Translations under genes and position numbers: made by a program
Assembly (NCBI GenBank): GCA_016716675.1
Contig: JADJVG010000008.1
Location: 124,001-188,000, forward strand
DNA: 64,000 nucleotides
Source: Hyphomicrobium sp.
Lineage (GTDB): Bacteria > Pseudomonadota > Alphaproteobacteria > Rhizobiales > Hyphomicrobiaceae
Reading direction: 5' to 3'
The notes under the pieces: model-generated
Told to the model about the DNA's origin: nothing
The model's input: only the letters and a program-made list of their open reading frames with translations
The model's database searches: none
Shown: in pieces, positions 54,601 through 61,540 of the stretch
How the letters are laid out: every line of letters begins with the position of its first letter
Numbering within the stretch: the first letter of the stretch is position 1

Positions 54601-57370
54601 TCGACAGGCCGGCCGGCAGATTGGTGGCTTGATAGCCGTTCCAGGGCTGCGCGCCGCCGTTGAAGGTGAAGGTCTGGGTGTACGGCGCCGCGACGCTTGA
54701 GGCGAAGCCACCAGAGGGCGTGATCGTGATCACCGGATCGCTCACGGTAATCGAAACCGTCGCAGCCGCCGAAGTGCCGCTGTCGTTGGTCGCGGTATAA
54801 GTGAAACTATCCGGGCCGGCGTAACCGGTTGCCGGTTGGTAGGTGATCGTTGTGCCGCTGGCGGTTGCCGTGCCATGCGATGCCTGCGTGGCGACGGCAA
54901 CCGAAGTCGCTGCGCCACCGGAAAGTGACAGAGGGACATTTGTGGCGGGAGCGTTGTAAGCCACCGTCAATGACGAATTGCCGGCTGTTGGCGGCGCCGC
55001 GATGACGGTGATCGAATAAGCTTGTGTCCTTATGTAAGGCCCGGTGCCGGTACTGCTGTCGGTCGCTGTGATGGAGAAGTTGAACGTGCCTGCCGCGGCC
55101 GGTGTTCCGGTGATGGCACCGGTACTTGTGTTCAGCGTCAGGCCACTCGGCAGAGCGCCGGCAGTCACGGCGTAGCTGTAGGGTGAAGTGCCGCCCGAAG
55201 CGGCCGTGATCGACTCTGAGTAGGCCGAAGCTTCAGTCCCGCCCGCCAGCGTCTTGTTCGGTAGAACGATCGTCGGCTCCGACACGACCAAGGTATAGGC
55301 CCGGCTCCCAGCAAACGGACCCGGGAATGGACTGCTGTCGGTTGCGGTAACGGTGAAATTAAACGAGCCGCCCGCGGTCGGCGTACCGCTGAGCGCGCCG
55401 CTCTGGGCTAATGTCAGACCTGCTGGCAAGGCTCCCGCAGTGATCGCGAAAGTGTAAGGGCTGACGCCGCCACTGGCGGTGATGGTCTGGCTGTAGGCCA
55501 CAGCCACCGTCGTATTCGGCAACGTTGCCGGGTTGACGGTCACGGGGACGTCGTCATTGCTGATCGTGCCCAAACCCTGATTGTCAGAGATTGTGGCGTT
55601 GGTCGCGCCGCTGAGGTTTGCGAAGAAGGTCTCGTTCGCTTCTGGCACGACTTCGCCGACCGCTGGCACGGTTATGGTGTTCGTGGTCTGGCCGGGCGTG
55701 AACGTCAGCGTGCCCGACGTGGAGGTGTAATCGGCCGGCTGCGTCGCGGTGCCGTCGGCCGTCGCGTAATTCACAGAGACGCTCTGGCCGCTGGCGGCGC
55801 TGAGGGTCACAGTGAATACCGCGTTCGTTGTGCCGCTATTGCCTTCGACAACAGTAACGTCGTTGATCGATAGACTGGGCAACGGATCGTCATTTGCGAC
55901 CGTCCCCACGCCCTGGCCGTCGACAACGACGGCATTGACCACATTAGTGACGTTGGCGAAGAAGGTCTCGGTGGGCTCGTTGAGCGTATCGCCGTTGACC
56001 AGCACGGTGAAGGTGTAGGTGCTGGAGCCGGCCGGGATGGTCTGGCCGGTGAGGCTGTTGGCGACGTAATCGACCCCCGCCGTGGCGGTGCCGTTGGCTG
56101 TCGTGATGTCGAAGGTGACGCCGCCGGGGCCAGCCGGAGCGGACAAACTCACGGTGAAGGTGAAATTGGTGATACCGGCGTTGCCTTCACTCGCGGTGAC
56201 ATCATTGATCGTCAAGTTCGGCAGGTCGTCGTTGAGGATGGTGCCGGTGGCGCTGTTGGGCACGCCGACTGTGTAGCCGGTGCCGGCAGCAAGAGTGAGG
56301 GTCACCGTTTCGTCACCCTCGATCGAGGCGTCGGCCGTCGGGTTGACGGTGATCGTGCCGGTGGTGGCGCCAGCCGCGATGACCAGCGGCGACGCGATCG
56401 TCGTGTGGTCGGTACCGTTGGTCGCGGTGCCGCCCACGGTGTAATTCACCGGCAGGGGAGAGAGTGGAGCTTGGTTGAGAGTGACCGTGTAGATGAGGTT
56501 TGTCGCGCCGTCTTCCGCGACGGATGCAGGCGAGACAGCGATGGTGGCAGTCGGCACGTCGTCATTGAGGATGGTGCCGGTGGCGCTGGTCGGAGACCCG
56601 ACCGTGTAGCCGGTGCCGGCAGCAACCGTCAGTGTCACGGTTTCATCAGCTTCAACCGTGCCATCGACGCTCGGATTGATTGGGATAGTGGCGGTGGTGG
56701 CGCCAGCCGCGATGGTTACCGTTGCAACGTTGCCCGTGTAATCGGTGCCGGAGGTCGAAGTGCCCGTGGTGGTGATGTTGACCACCGTCTCCGACGCCAG
56801 ATTGATGCTGCGGGTTACCGTGTAGGTGAGGTTGGTTGCACCATCTTCGCTGACACTGGCCGGCGAAACCGCGATGGAGACGGATGGCGTTGCATCAAAC
56901 CCGCCGCCAGACACGGAGAAAGACGACGCACTGTCACCGCTCAAGTTGAACGTTATTGCGGATGTCGAAACCGTTTGGCCGTTGTTGTCCGTATAGCTGT
57001 AGGTCGCGGTGCAAGTTCCCGTGAAGCACGCTGCAAAGCCTACGTCAGCAAAGCAATCTCCTGTGCACGATGGAGTATTGGTTGAAGAACTCGAATTTAC
57101 GTAGTGAGTAAAATCAATTTCCCCTGCAAATGGTTCAACCTTCAAACCGTTAGCGGGATTTGCGCCATTTAAGGTACAAGCTGGCGTAGCCGCATTGGCT
57201 GTAACCCAGATATTCGAACCCATAGCCGGACAAGACACTGCTGCCGATGCCGCGTGCGGCAGCGCCGTCATCGAAACCACAAGAGCAGCAAAGAGATAAA
57301 TCCAGCGCGCAACAGCGCCGCCGCGAGCAAGCCTCGGCCGGTTGCCGTTGCCCCGGACTTTTAAAGACAT
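51674..57370 (-). CDS. Giant autotransporter with Calx-beta and Ig-like repeats (AT3)
   Basis: About 1900 residues (ATG 57370 gives signal peptide WIYLFAALVVSMTALPHAASA; ATG 57412 and a longer frame to 57478 also exist). Order from the N-terminus: a Cys-rich cap (PSCTGDCFADVGFAACFTGTC); four Calx-beta repeats (SVSEDGATNLTYTVTR ... ATGTILNDD); He_PIG putative-Ig repeats (AGALPAGLTL...SGTPTAAGSFNF); a cadherin-like unit; MBG-like repeats (FAKPADQ, SITASQAGDANY); a Ser/Gly linker; and a C-terminal barrel (FDIWIEGKYVRFDDSA to AMLRVPLN). Ca2+-binding adhesion to surfaces is the likely role. The barrel is not closely related to those of AT1/AT2. Confidence 0.9.
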   Translation of the reverse strand: MSLKVRGNGNRPRLARGGAVARWIYLFAALVVSMTALPHAASAAVSCPAMGSNIWVTANAATPACTLNGANPANGLKVEPFAGEIDFTHYVNSSSSTNTPSCTGDCFADVGFAACFTGTCTATYSYTDNNGQTVSTSAITFNLSGDSASSFSVSGGGFDATPSVSIAVSPASVSEDGATNLTYTVTRSINLASETVVNITTTGTSTSGTDYTGNVATVTIAAGATTATIPINPSVDGTVEADETVTLTVAAGTGYTVGSPTSATGTILNDDVPTATIAVSPASVAEDGATNLIYTVTLNQAPLSPLPVNYTVGGTATNGTDHTTIASPLVIAAGATTGTITVNPTADASIEGDETVTLTLAAGTGYTVGVPNSATGTILNDDLPNLTINDVTASEGNAGITNFTFTVSLSAPAGPGGVTFDITTANGTATAGVDYVANSLTGQTIPAGSSTYTFTVLVNGDTLNEPTETFFANVTNVVNAVVVDGQGVGTVANDDPLPSLSINDVTVVEGNSGTTNAVFTVTLSAASGQSVSVNYATADGTATQPADYTSTSGTLTFTPGQTTNTITVPAVGEVVPEANETFFANLSGATNATISDNQGLGTISNDDVPVTVNPATLPNTTVAVAYSQTITASGGVSPYTFAITAGALPAGLTLAQSGALSGTPTAGGSFNFTVTATDSSPFPGPFAGSRAYTLVVSEPTIVLPNKTLAGGTEASAYSESITAASGGTSPYSYAVTAGALPSGLTLNTSTGAITGTPAAAGTFNFSITATDSSTGTGPYIRTQAYSITVIAAPPTAGNSSLTVAYNAPATNVPLSLSGGAATSVAVATQASHGTATASGTTITYQPATGYAGPDSFTYTATNDSGTSAAATVSITVSDPVITITPSGGFASSVAAPYTQTFTFNGGAQPWNGYQATNLPAGLSITGTTANTVTISGTPTQAGSFTLNVSATDSSTGNGPYTVGQAFSLTVAAPTLTLAPAGPTFTATSGTAFSQSFTASGGTGPYTYAVTAGALPAGLTLSNGTVSGTPTAAGSFNFTITATDTGSTGTGAPFTRSGAYTVNVGQGAQATLIATATPASIGYNATSALSTSGGSGTGAVSFTVTAGGSFCSIAGTTLTGTGVGTCTVTATKAADADFLEATDTVDVTVGLATQTISFTQPADQTYSTGGTLAMSATGGASGNPVTFASTTTGVCTTGGTHGETVTFVAPGTCSITASQAGDANYAAATDVPRTFNIGKISQTISFAKPADQIFRLGATFTLGATGGASGNPVTFASTTTGVCTTGGTNGDTVTVVAPGTCSITASQAGDANYNAAANVTQTFAILQSAVTITITASQSSSHIGEPVAYTATVSSAAPPTRSVRTAASRIALVPTGTVTFTADGNALCAAVPLSGGVAGCTAAFTSAGAHVVTARYSGGGTFASATSEAITTATEDQTAKTTQAIGSFMSARNNQMLSNGPDGGRQIDRLMEAGGDGRSDTISNAAIEATSIESSGGNPGGEETSENFVSGFSGGAGRSALGAVTESRLGDGPGAGDMARFAFAGRSRGFSGGRVGAFNNPSNPFDGIAVSTADDDMETSSGLALPMRMSASNDGPMSLGFGTSLRDFYRFAADAEARKTGGLSLGFASSNQPQFNPFDIWIEGKYVRFDDSALQSSDLDGHFGFVTVGADYVLNRSLLVGMFVQFDSMEQRSNSLSTDVSGHGWMAGPYATVRLSENVFWQSRAAWGTSSNTISPFLTYEDDFDSERWLASSTLSGRWKFGPWSFNPSASISYIEDASDAYHDTFGVLIPGVTSTLGQAKAGPEISYTFTNAEGGFIEPRAGMELIWNFAGDTTAAGLGAIDDSAAGPEGARGRVELGLKMGLPSGIALDLSGSYDGVGTSDEYHAISGRAMLRVPLN
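53438..53848 (-). repeat. 264-bp near-identical tandem repeats inside AT3
   Basis: Two copies offset by 264 bases (88 codons), beginning with GTTGGCATC at 53438 and 53702 and sharing GATCGAGCATGTGCCCGGCG and GGCGAACGTCACCGGATTGC blocks. They encode the MBG-like repeats with CTTGGT...VVAPGTCSIT. Their high nucleotide identity suggests recent duplication or ongoing exchange; repeat number may vary between strains. Confidence 0.8.
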
Positions 57371-58178
57371 CGCCGCCGAGAGGGTCGAGAGCCGCTGTGT
57401 TGTAAAAATCATTTTCCAGGTTCCCGCGTCGGCTGCTTTTCGCTTTTGCCGTGCCACCAAAAATTCAGGCGAACGCACTCAAAGTCTCGCGAACCCAAAG
57501 AATGAGCGTAGCCAATCGGCCACGCGTCACAACGGGCACGCGAACGCGGAAAAAACGCAGCACATGCGCAGGACTTCAATGTTGTGAGAGGGGTTCAATT
57601 CGACAGCGGGCGCCAAAAAAACAAGCGCGCGCAGTGAAAACGCGATAATGGCCCCCAACGCCCCTGTGGCAACCAATAGTATGCAATTATTGTGATTGCA
57701 ACCTATGGTGTATGAGCTGTATGCAATTTTAAAACAGTGGCTTAGGCCGTTATACCTAGTCGAATCTACCTATGTGTCATTATTACACCACTTTGCTCCA
57801 GTCGAGGCCATGATCGGTTCTGTGGCGCTGATGGCGATGAGAGGTTTTCAACAAGTGCGTGCCCGCGGCGCCTGTTCGCTGCGTCTTCAGTTTGGCTGAG
57901 GGGTGGCGTGCGCTCGAATCTTTGCGGCTGAAATGATTCGCGCGTACGCGCGCTTGCCGCCCGCACGTCCGCGGCTTGACGCCGTCACATGCTGAACAGT
58001 TCAATCGAAGCTCTTCCAAACACTGTTCACGCTGCGCCGCGCGGCATCCGATGATGACGGATGCTTCTGGTTCCATATCAAACGGCCCCAGTGGTGCTTT
58101 GCCGGGCAGCCCGGCAGCCTAATCATGTGAGCGTGGGTATTCCCCGGATTTCCATGATTCAGCGGTTGCTGGGAGGGA
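57371..58178. promoter_or_regulatory. Divergent region between AT3 and haoA
   Basis: About 800 bases without a supported gene (short open frames look non-coding). AT-rich centre at 57670-57790. Elements seen: inverted repeat TGCAAT-N7-ATTGCA (57682-57700); direct repeat GTATGCAATT at 57679 and 57719; palindrome TGAACAGTTCA (57993-58003), 17 bases after TTGACG at 57976; and inverted repeat GCATCCG-N7-CGGATGC (58044-58064). Any of these could be an operator for haoA or AT3. GGAGG lies before the haoA ATG. Confidence 0.5.
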
Positions 58179-59909
58179 ATGATGAAACGCATATGGAATT
58201 TGCTTTCCGATGCCGTTGCAATGGTGGCCGCTACGGCCTTGTCCGCCACGTTGCTGGCAGGACTTTCCATTGATACGGCGTATGGCGACGTGCCCGATGA
58301 AACGTATAAAGCGCTGGGCCTCGAAAAAACTGCGTCGCCAAAGGAACTCTATGACGCGCTGACAAAGCGCTACAACAGCACCGAGGAAGGTGCGGGGACG
58401 GGCTCGCTATCGAAATTCTGGGAGCCGATCCCGATTTCCAAATACCTCAATCCGCGCGATTTCTACAAGCCGCCGGCCAACCCCGAAGTGGACGCCACGC
58501 GCGCCCAGTGCGTTGAGTGCCACACGACGATTTCGCCGGGTTGGGTCCATTCCTGGCAAAAGAGCGTGCACGGCAATCTCGATGAGATTCGCTCATTGCC
58601 GGATACCGATTCGCGTTCCTACAAAAAGGGGATGATCACAGAAGTCGAGGGCAACCTGCGCTCGATGGGTCTTTTGAAAGAGGGCGATCCGCTCAAGGAA
58701 GTGGGGTGCATCGATTGCCACATTGGCGTCGGTAAGGATCACGGCGTGCATCAGACGGAATTGAAGATGCCGGATGCGGCCGCGTGTGGTCAGTGCCACG
58801 TCAAACAGTTCGCGGAGCGGGAATCCGAACGCGATACGGTGACCTGGCCACAGGATCAGTGGCCGGCAGGGCGTCCGTCACATGCGCTTTCTTACAAAGC
58901 CAATGTTGAAACGGCGATCTGGGCGGCGATGGAGCAGCGCGAAGTCGCGGAAGGCTGCACATTCTGCCATACGGCGCAGAACACATGTAACAGTTGCCAT
59001 ACGCGCCATGAGTTCTCGGCTGTCGAAGCGCGTAAGCCTGAAACGTGCGCCATGTGCCACAACGGCGTCGATCACAATGAGTTCGAGGCCTACATGTACT
59101 CGAAGCATGGCACGATCTATCAAACGCGTGGCGATACGTGGGATTGGAATGCCCAGCTTGCCGATGCCATCGGCAAGGGCGGCATGAACGCACCGACATG
59201 CCAATTCTGCCATATGGAATATCAAGGCAAGTTTGGCCACAACCTGGTGCGTAAAGTGCGCTGGGCCTTTGAACCGACGACCAAGATTGCAGACAACCTC
59301 AAGCATCCTTGGTTTGAAAGCCGCAAAGACGCTTGGGCCGGAACGTGCGCAAATTGCCACTCTGAACGGTTCGCGCGGGCCTATCTCGACTTCATCGACA
59401 AGGGCACCATCGACGGCATCAAGATCACCGAAGATGCTAAGCTGGTGCTGACCAAGCTCTATGACGACGGATTGCTGCCTGGGCAGAAGACCAACCGTCC
59501 GAAGGTTCCGGAACCAGAGAAGGAAAATGGCCCCGGCAACTTCTTCAATCTGTTCTGGCAGAAGGGCAACAATCCAACTGTTGTCGAATACGAATTCGCC
59601 GAGATGTGGGAGCACCACAAGATCAAGCACTACAAGGGGCTCGCACACGCAAATCCCGGTGGCTACACGTATACGGAAGGTTGGTCGCAACTCATCAAGA
59701 GCGCCGTGCGCATCAATGATGAGGATGCCAAACTTCGCGACATGGCCGAAATCAAGGCCAAGGTCGAGGCTCTCAAGCCACCTCAGAAACGTGGCGACCT
59801 GCTGAACCTCGAAACGCCGACACAACGCGCGATGCTCGGTGGGCTTGGTGGACTGCTTATGTTGCTCGGAATTGGTGCCTACGTGCGCAACAGGAACAGG
59901 CCCAATTAG
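58179..59909 (+). CDS. haoA: Hydroxylamine oxidoreductase, octaheme cytochrome c
   Basis: Periplasmic enzyme that oxidises hydroxylamine. Eight CxxCH heme sites: CVECH 111, CIDCH 177, CGQCH 203, CTFCH 260, CNSCH 270, CAMCH 290, CQFCH 341, CANCH 390. Signal peptide ends IDTAYG before DVPDETYKALGL. Segments FAERESERDTVTWP, CHTRHEFSAVEARKPETC and YTYTEGW match the Nitrosomonas enzyme as I recall it. The expected P460-crosslinking Tyr is in the 485-498 stretch (Y485, Y496, Y498), so activity toward NH2OH is likely, not the reverse-type non-Tyr HAO. The C-terminus has a membrane helix (LGGLGGLLMLLGIGAYVRN), as in the ammonia oxidisers. ATG 58179 has GGGAGGG seven bases upstream. Followed by haoB. 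Confidence 0.96.
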   Translation: MMKRIWNLLSDAVAMVAATALSATLLAGLSIDTAYGDVPDETYKALGLEKTASPKELYDALTKRYNSTEEGAGTGSLSKFWEPIPISKYLNPRDFYKPPANPEVDATRAQCVECHTTISPGWVHSWQKSVHGNLDEIRSLPDTDSRSYKKGMITEVEGNLRSMGLLKEGDPLKEVGCIDCHIGVGKDHGVHQTELKMPDAAACGQCHVKQFAERESERDTVTWPQDQWPAGRPSHALSYKANVETAIWAAMEQREVAEGCTFCHTAQNTCNSCHTRHEFSAVEARKPETCAMCHNGVDHNEFEAYMYSKHGTIYQTRGDTWDWNAQLADAIGKGGMNAPTCQFCHMEYQGKFGHNLVRKVRWAFEPTTKIADNLKHPWFESRKDAWAGTCANCHSERFARAYLDFIDKGTIDGIKITEDAKLVLTKLYDDGLLPGQKTNRPKVPEPEKENGPGNFFNLFWQKGNNPTVVEYEFAEMWEHHKIKHYKGLAHANPGGYTYTEGWSQLIKSAVRINDEDAKLRDMAEIKAKVEALKPPQKRGDLLNLETPTQRAMLGGLGGLLMLLGIGAYVRNRNRPN

Positions 59910-59934
59910 CCGATGACCTCACAGGAATGACGAT

Positions 59935-59976
59935 CCGGGCAGCAGCCAGTTTGGCCGGCTGCCCGGTTCGATTTTT
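59935..59976 (+). terminator. Hairpin and U-tract between haoA and haoB
   Basis: CCGGGCAGC ... GCTGCCCGG (59935-59943 with 59958-59966), with an inner GCC/GGC pair, followed by TTCGATTTTT. It starts 25 bases after the haoA stop. It likely limits read-through so that haoB is made in smaller amounts than haoA, and it speaks against a haoB start at 59927. Confidence 0.7.
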
Positions 59977-60043
59977 CCGGCCGGTGCTAAAGCACGTCAC
60001 GAAAAACCAAATCACGGAAACCAGCTCAATGATTGGTGGTTCG

Positions 60044-61051
60044 ATGTCCGAAGCGCAAACTCTCGCAAATCGCACGCATATGAACTGGGGCCCGATCGCC
60101 TTGACGGCAATCGGCGCGATCATGGCCGGCCTTGCCGTCAATTCGGCAATGCAACCCGCCGAGCTCCCCTATCAGAGAACCATCGTCGACGCCGCTCCTG
60201 AAACCTACGCGGCGCTTTCGCTGCCGGCTTCAGATCCTGCAATGAGCGTGAAGAAGCTTGAGTGGAGCGTGTCGAGCGTTCGCGAACCCATCGCGACCGC
60301 AGTGGTTGCAACGGACGCCGACGGACGACACGTTCCGCTCGACTGGCAGAACAATGTCACCGAGCCGGTGTTTGCTGCGGATCTAAGGATGACCGAAGTC
60401 AGCAAAGTGCTGGCAGCCATTCGCGAACATGTTCCCGAAAATGCTGTCGTCCTCTCATGGTGGGATTTGTCGCGGAAGATCCGTCTGGTGGCGCAGCGTC
60501 AGGCACCACTCGACGATCCATATGCTCGTGGACTGATATTGCCGACGGCCTGGCAGTCAGCATCAGGTCTGATTGACGAGCAGGAAAACACCTACTGGGG
60601 TAAAGGCGTTTCCGAAGCCGATGGCAAAAAATTCACGCATTACATAGATGCGCTGCTTCTCGATGAGATCAAAGGAGCCGACGCGCTGCGCGCATTGGTT
60701 CCTGACGGCAAAGACGTCTACGTGGCGGTTCATCTCTCCGACATCTGGAAGGCGGCTGCCAGCCGGCACGATCAGATAGGAATTGCCTATAAGGATATTC
60801 CCAGCGGAGGCCAGTCGCATAGCGTCATGAAGGCGGCGAAGGATTGGATCCGGGAACAGAAGATCGAGGGCGGCTATGCCGTCGAGCCGGTTGGAAATGC
60901 TGTCCGGCTGCATTACTTCACGGGCAAGGACAGCTCCAATCTTCTGCTTGCGAAATTGCTACCGTTCTCGACGTCAAACCCGATGCAACTCGAACGCTTC
61001 GAGCTCGTCTATCAGCATCGCGGCTTCTGGGTCTACAAGCTCAAGGGATAG
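60044..61051 (+). CDS. haoB: HaoB-like protein
   Basis: HaoB family protein encoded next to haoA in ammonia-oxidising and methane-oxidising bacteria; function unproven. 335 residues from ATG 60044 (ATG 60029 also fits; the frame opens at 59927 but would start inside a hairpin). One N-terminal membrane helix (WGPIALTAIGAIMAGLAV), then a periplasmic domain with ENAVVLSWWDLSRKIRLVAQ, IDEQENTYWGKGVS and HRGFWVYKLKG. No CxxCH. Probably a membrane-anchored partner that helps HAO maturation or electron transfer. The absence of cycA/cycB-type cytochrome genes immediately after it differs from the Nitrosomonas cluster. Confidence 0.85.
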   Translation: MSEAQTLANRTHMNWGPIALTAIGAIMAGLAVNSAMQPAELPYQRTIVDAAPETYAALSLPASDPAMSVKKLEWSVSSVREPIATAVVATDADGRHVPLDWQNNVTEPVFAADLRMTEVSKVLAAIREHVPENAVVLSWWDLSRKIRLVAQRQAPLDDPYARGLILPTAWQSASGLIDEQENTYWGKGVSEADGKKFTHYIDALLLDEIKGADALRALVPDGKDVYVAVHLSDIWKAAASRHDQIGIAYKDIPSGGQSHSVMKAAKDWIREQKIEGGYAVEPVGNAVRLHYFTGKDSSNLLLAKLLPFSTSNPMQLERFELVYQHRGFWVYKLKG

Positions 61052-61063
61052 CGGTGGTGATCT

Positions 61064-61086
61064 GTGGCCAGCTCTCTGCTGGCCAC
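61064..61086. terminator. Hairpin between convergent haoB and ccmE
   Basis: GTGGCCAG-CTCTCTG-CTGGCCAC, a perfect eight-base stem 12 bases after the haoB stop and 16 bases from the ccmE stop on the other strand. Probably serves both operons. Confidence 0.7.
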
Positions 61087-61102
61087 GCCCTCATTTGGTG
61101 CC

Positions 61103-61540
61103 TCACTTGGTCGTGATCGGAACCACGCCGTTCTTCAAAGTCTCGGATACTTCGCGCGGCATGTAGTTTTCATCGTGCTTGGCTAGGATCGTCGTCGCCT
61201 CGAAAGTACCATTCTTGACGAGGCCCTCTGCAACGACGCCTTGTTGCTCGCGGAACAGATCCGGCAGGATTCCGCTATAGCGAACGCCTATGGCATTGGC
61301 GCCATCGGTAATGCGGAAGGTCACGTTCATTCCGTCTTGCTGGCGTATGACGCTGTCTTTCTCAACAAGACCGCCGATGCGGGTCTGCTGTCCGGCAATG
61401 ACTTTGCCTTCTTGAATATCGCTTGGCGTATGAAAGAAGACGATGTTGTCGCGCATCGCGGTCATCACGAGTACGCCGCATGCGGCAAGGATCGCCACAG
61501 CGCTCGAAATGAGCAGTGCGCGCTTTCCTTTGCGGCTCAT
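61103..61540 (-). CDS. ccmE: Cytochrome c maturation protein CcmE (heme chaperone)
   Basis: Heme chaperone of System I cytochrome c biogenesis: binds heme covalently and passes it to CcmF/H. N-terminal membrane anchor (ALLISSAVAILAACGVLVM), then the OB-fold domain: FHTPSDIQEG, RIGGLVEKDSV, ITDGANAIGVRYSGILPDLF, and the heme-binding motif LAKHDENYMP with the covalent-heme His. Length 145 residues from ATG 61540, which overlaps the TGA of the fused ccmI-hemA gene (ATGA), so translation is coupled. The usual order has ccmE upstream of ccmF, whereas here it is after ccmI. Confidence 0.97.
   Translation of the reverse strand: MSRKGKRALLISSAVAILAACGVLVMTAMRDNIVFFHTPSDIQEGKVIAGQQTRIGGLVEKDSVIRQQDGMNVTFRITDGANAIGVRYSGILPDLFREQQGVVAEGLVKNGTFEATTILAKHDENYMPREVSETLKNGVVPITTK

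Noticed and set aside
59927..60043. Upstream start of haoB at 59927
   Set aside because: This would translate through the intergenic hairpin and add 39 residues unlike the family; ATG 60044 or 60029 is better.
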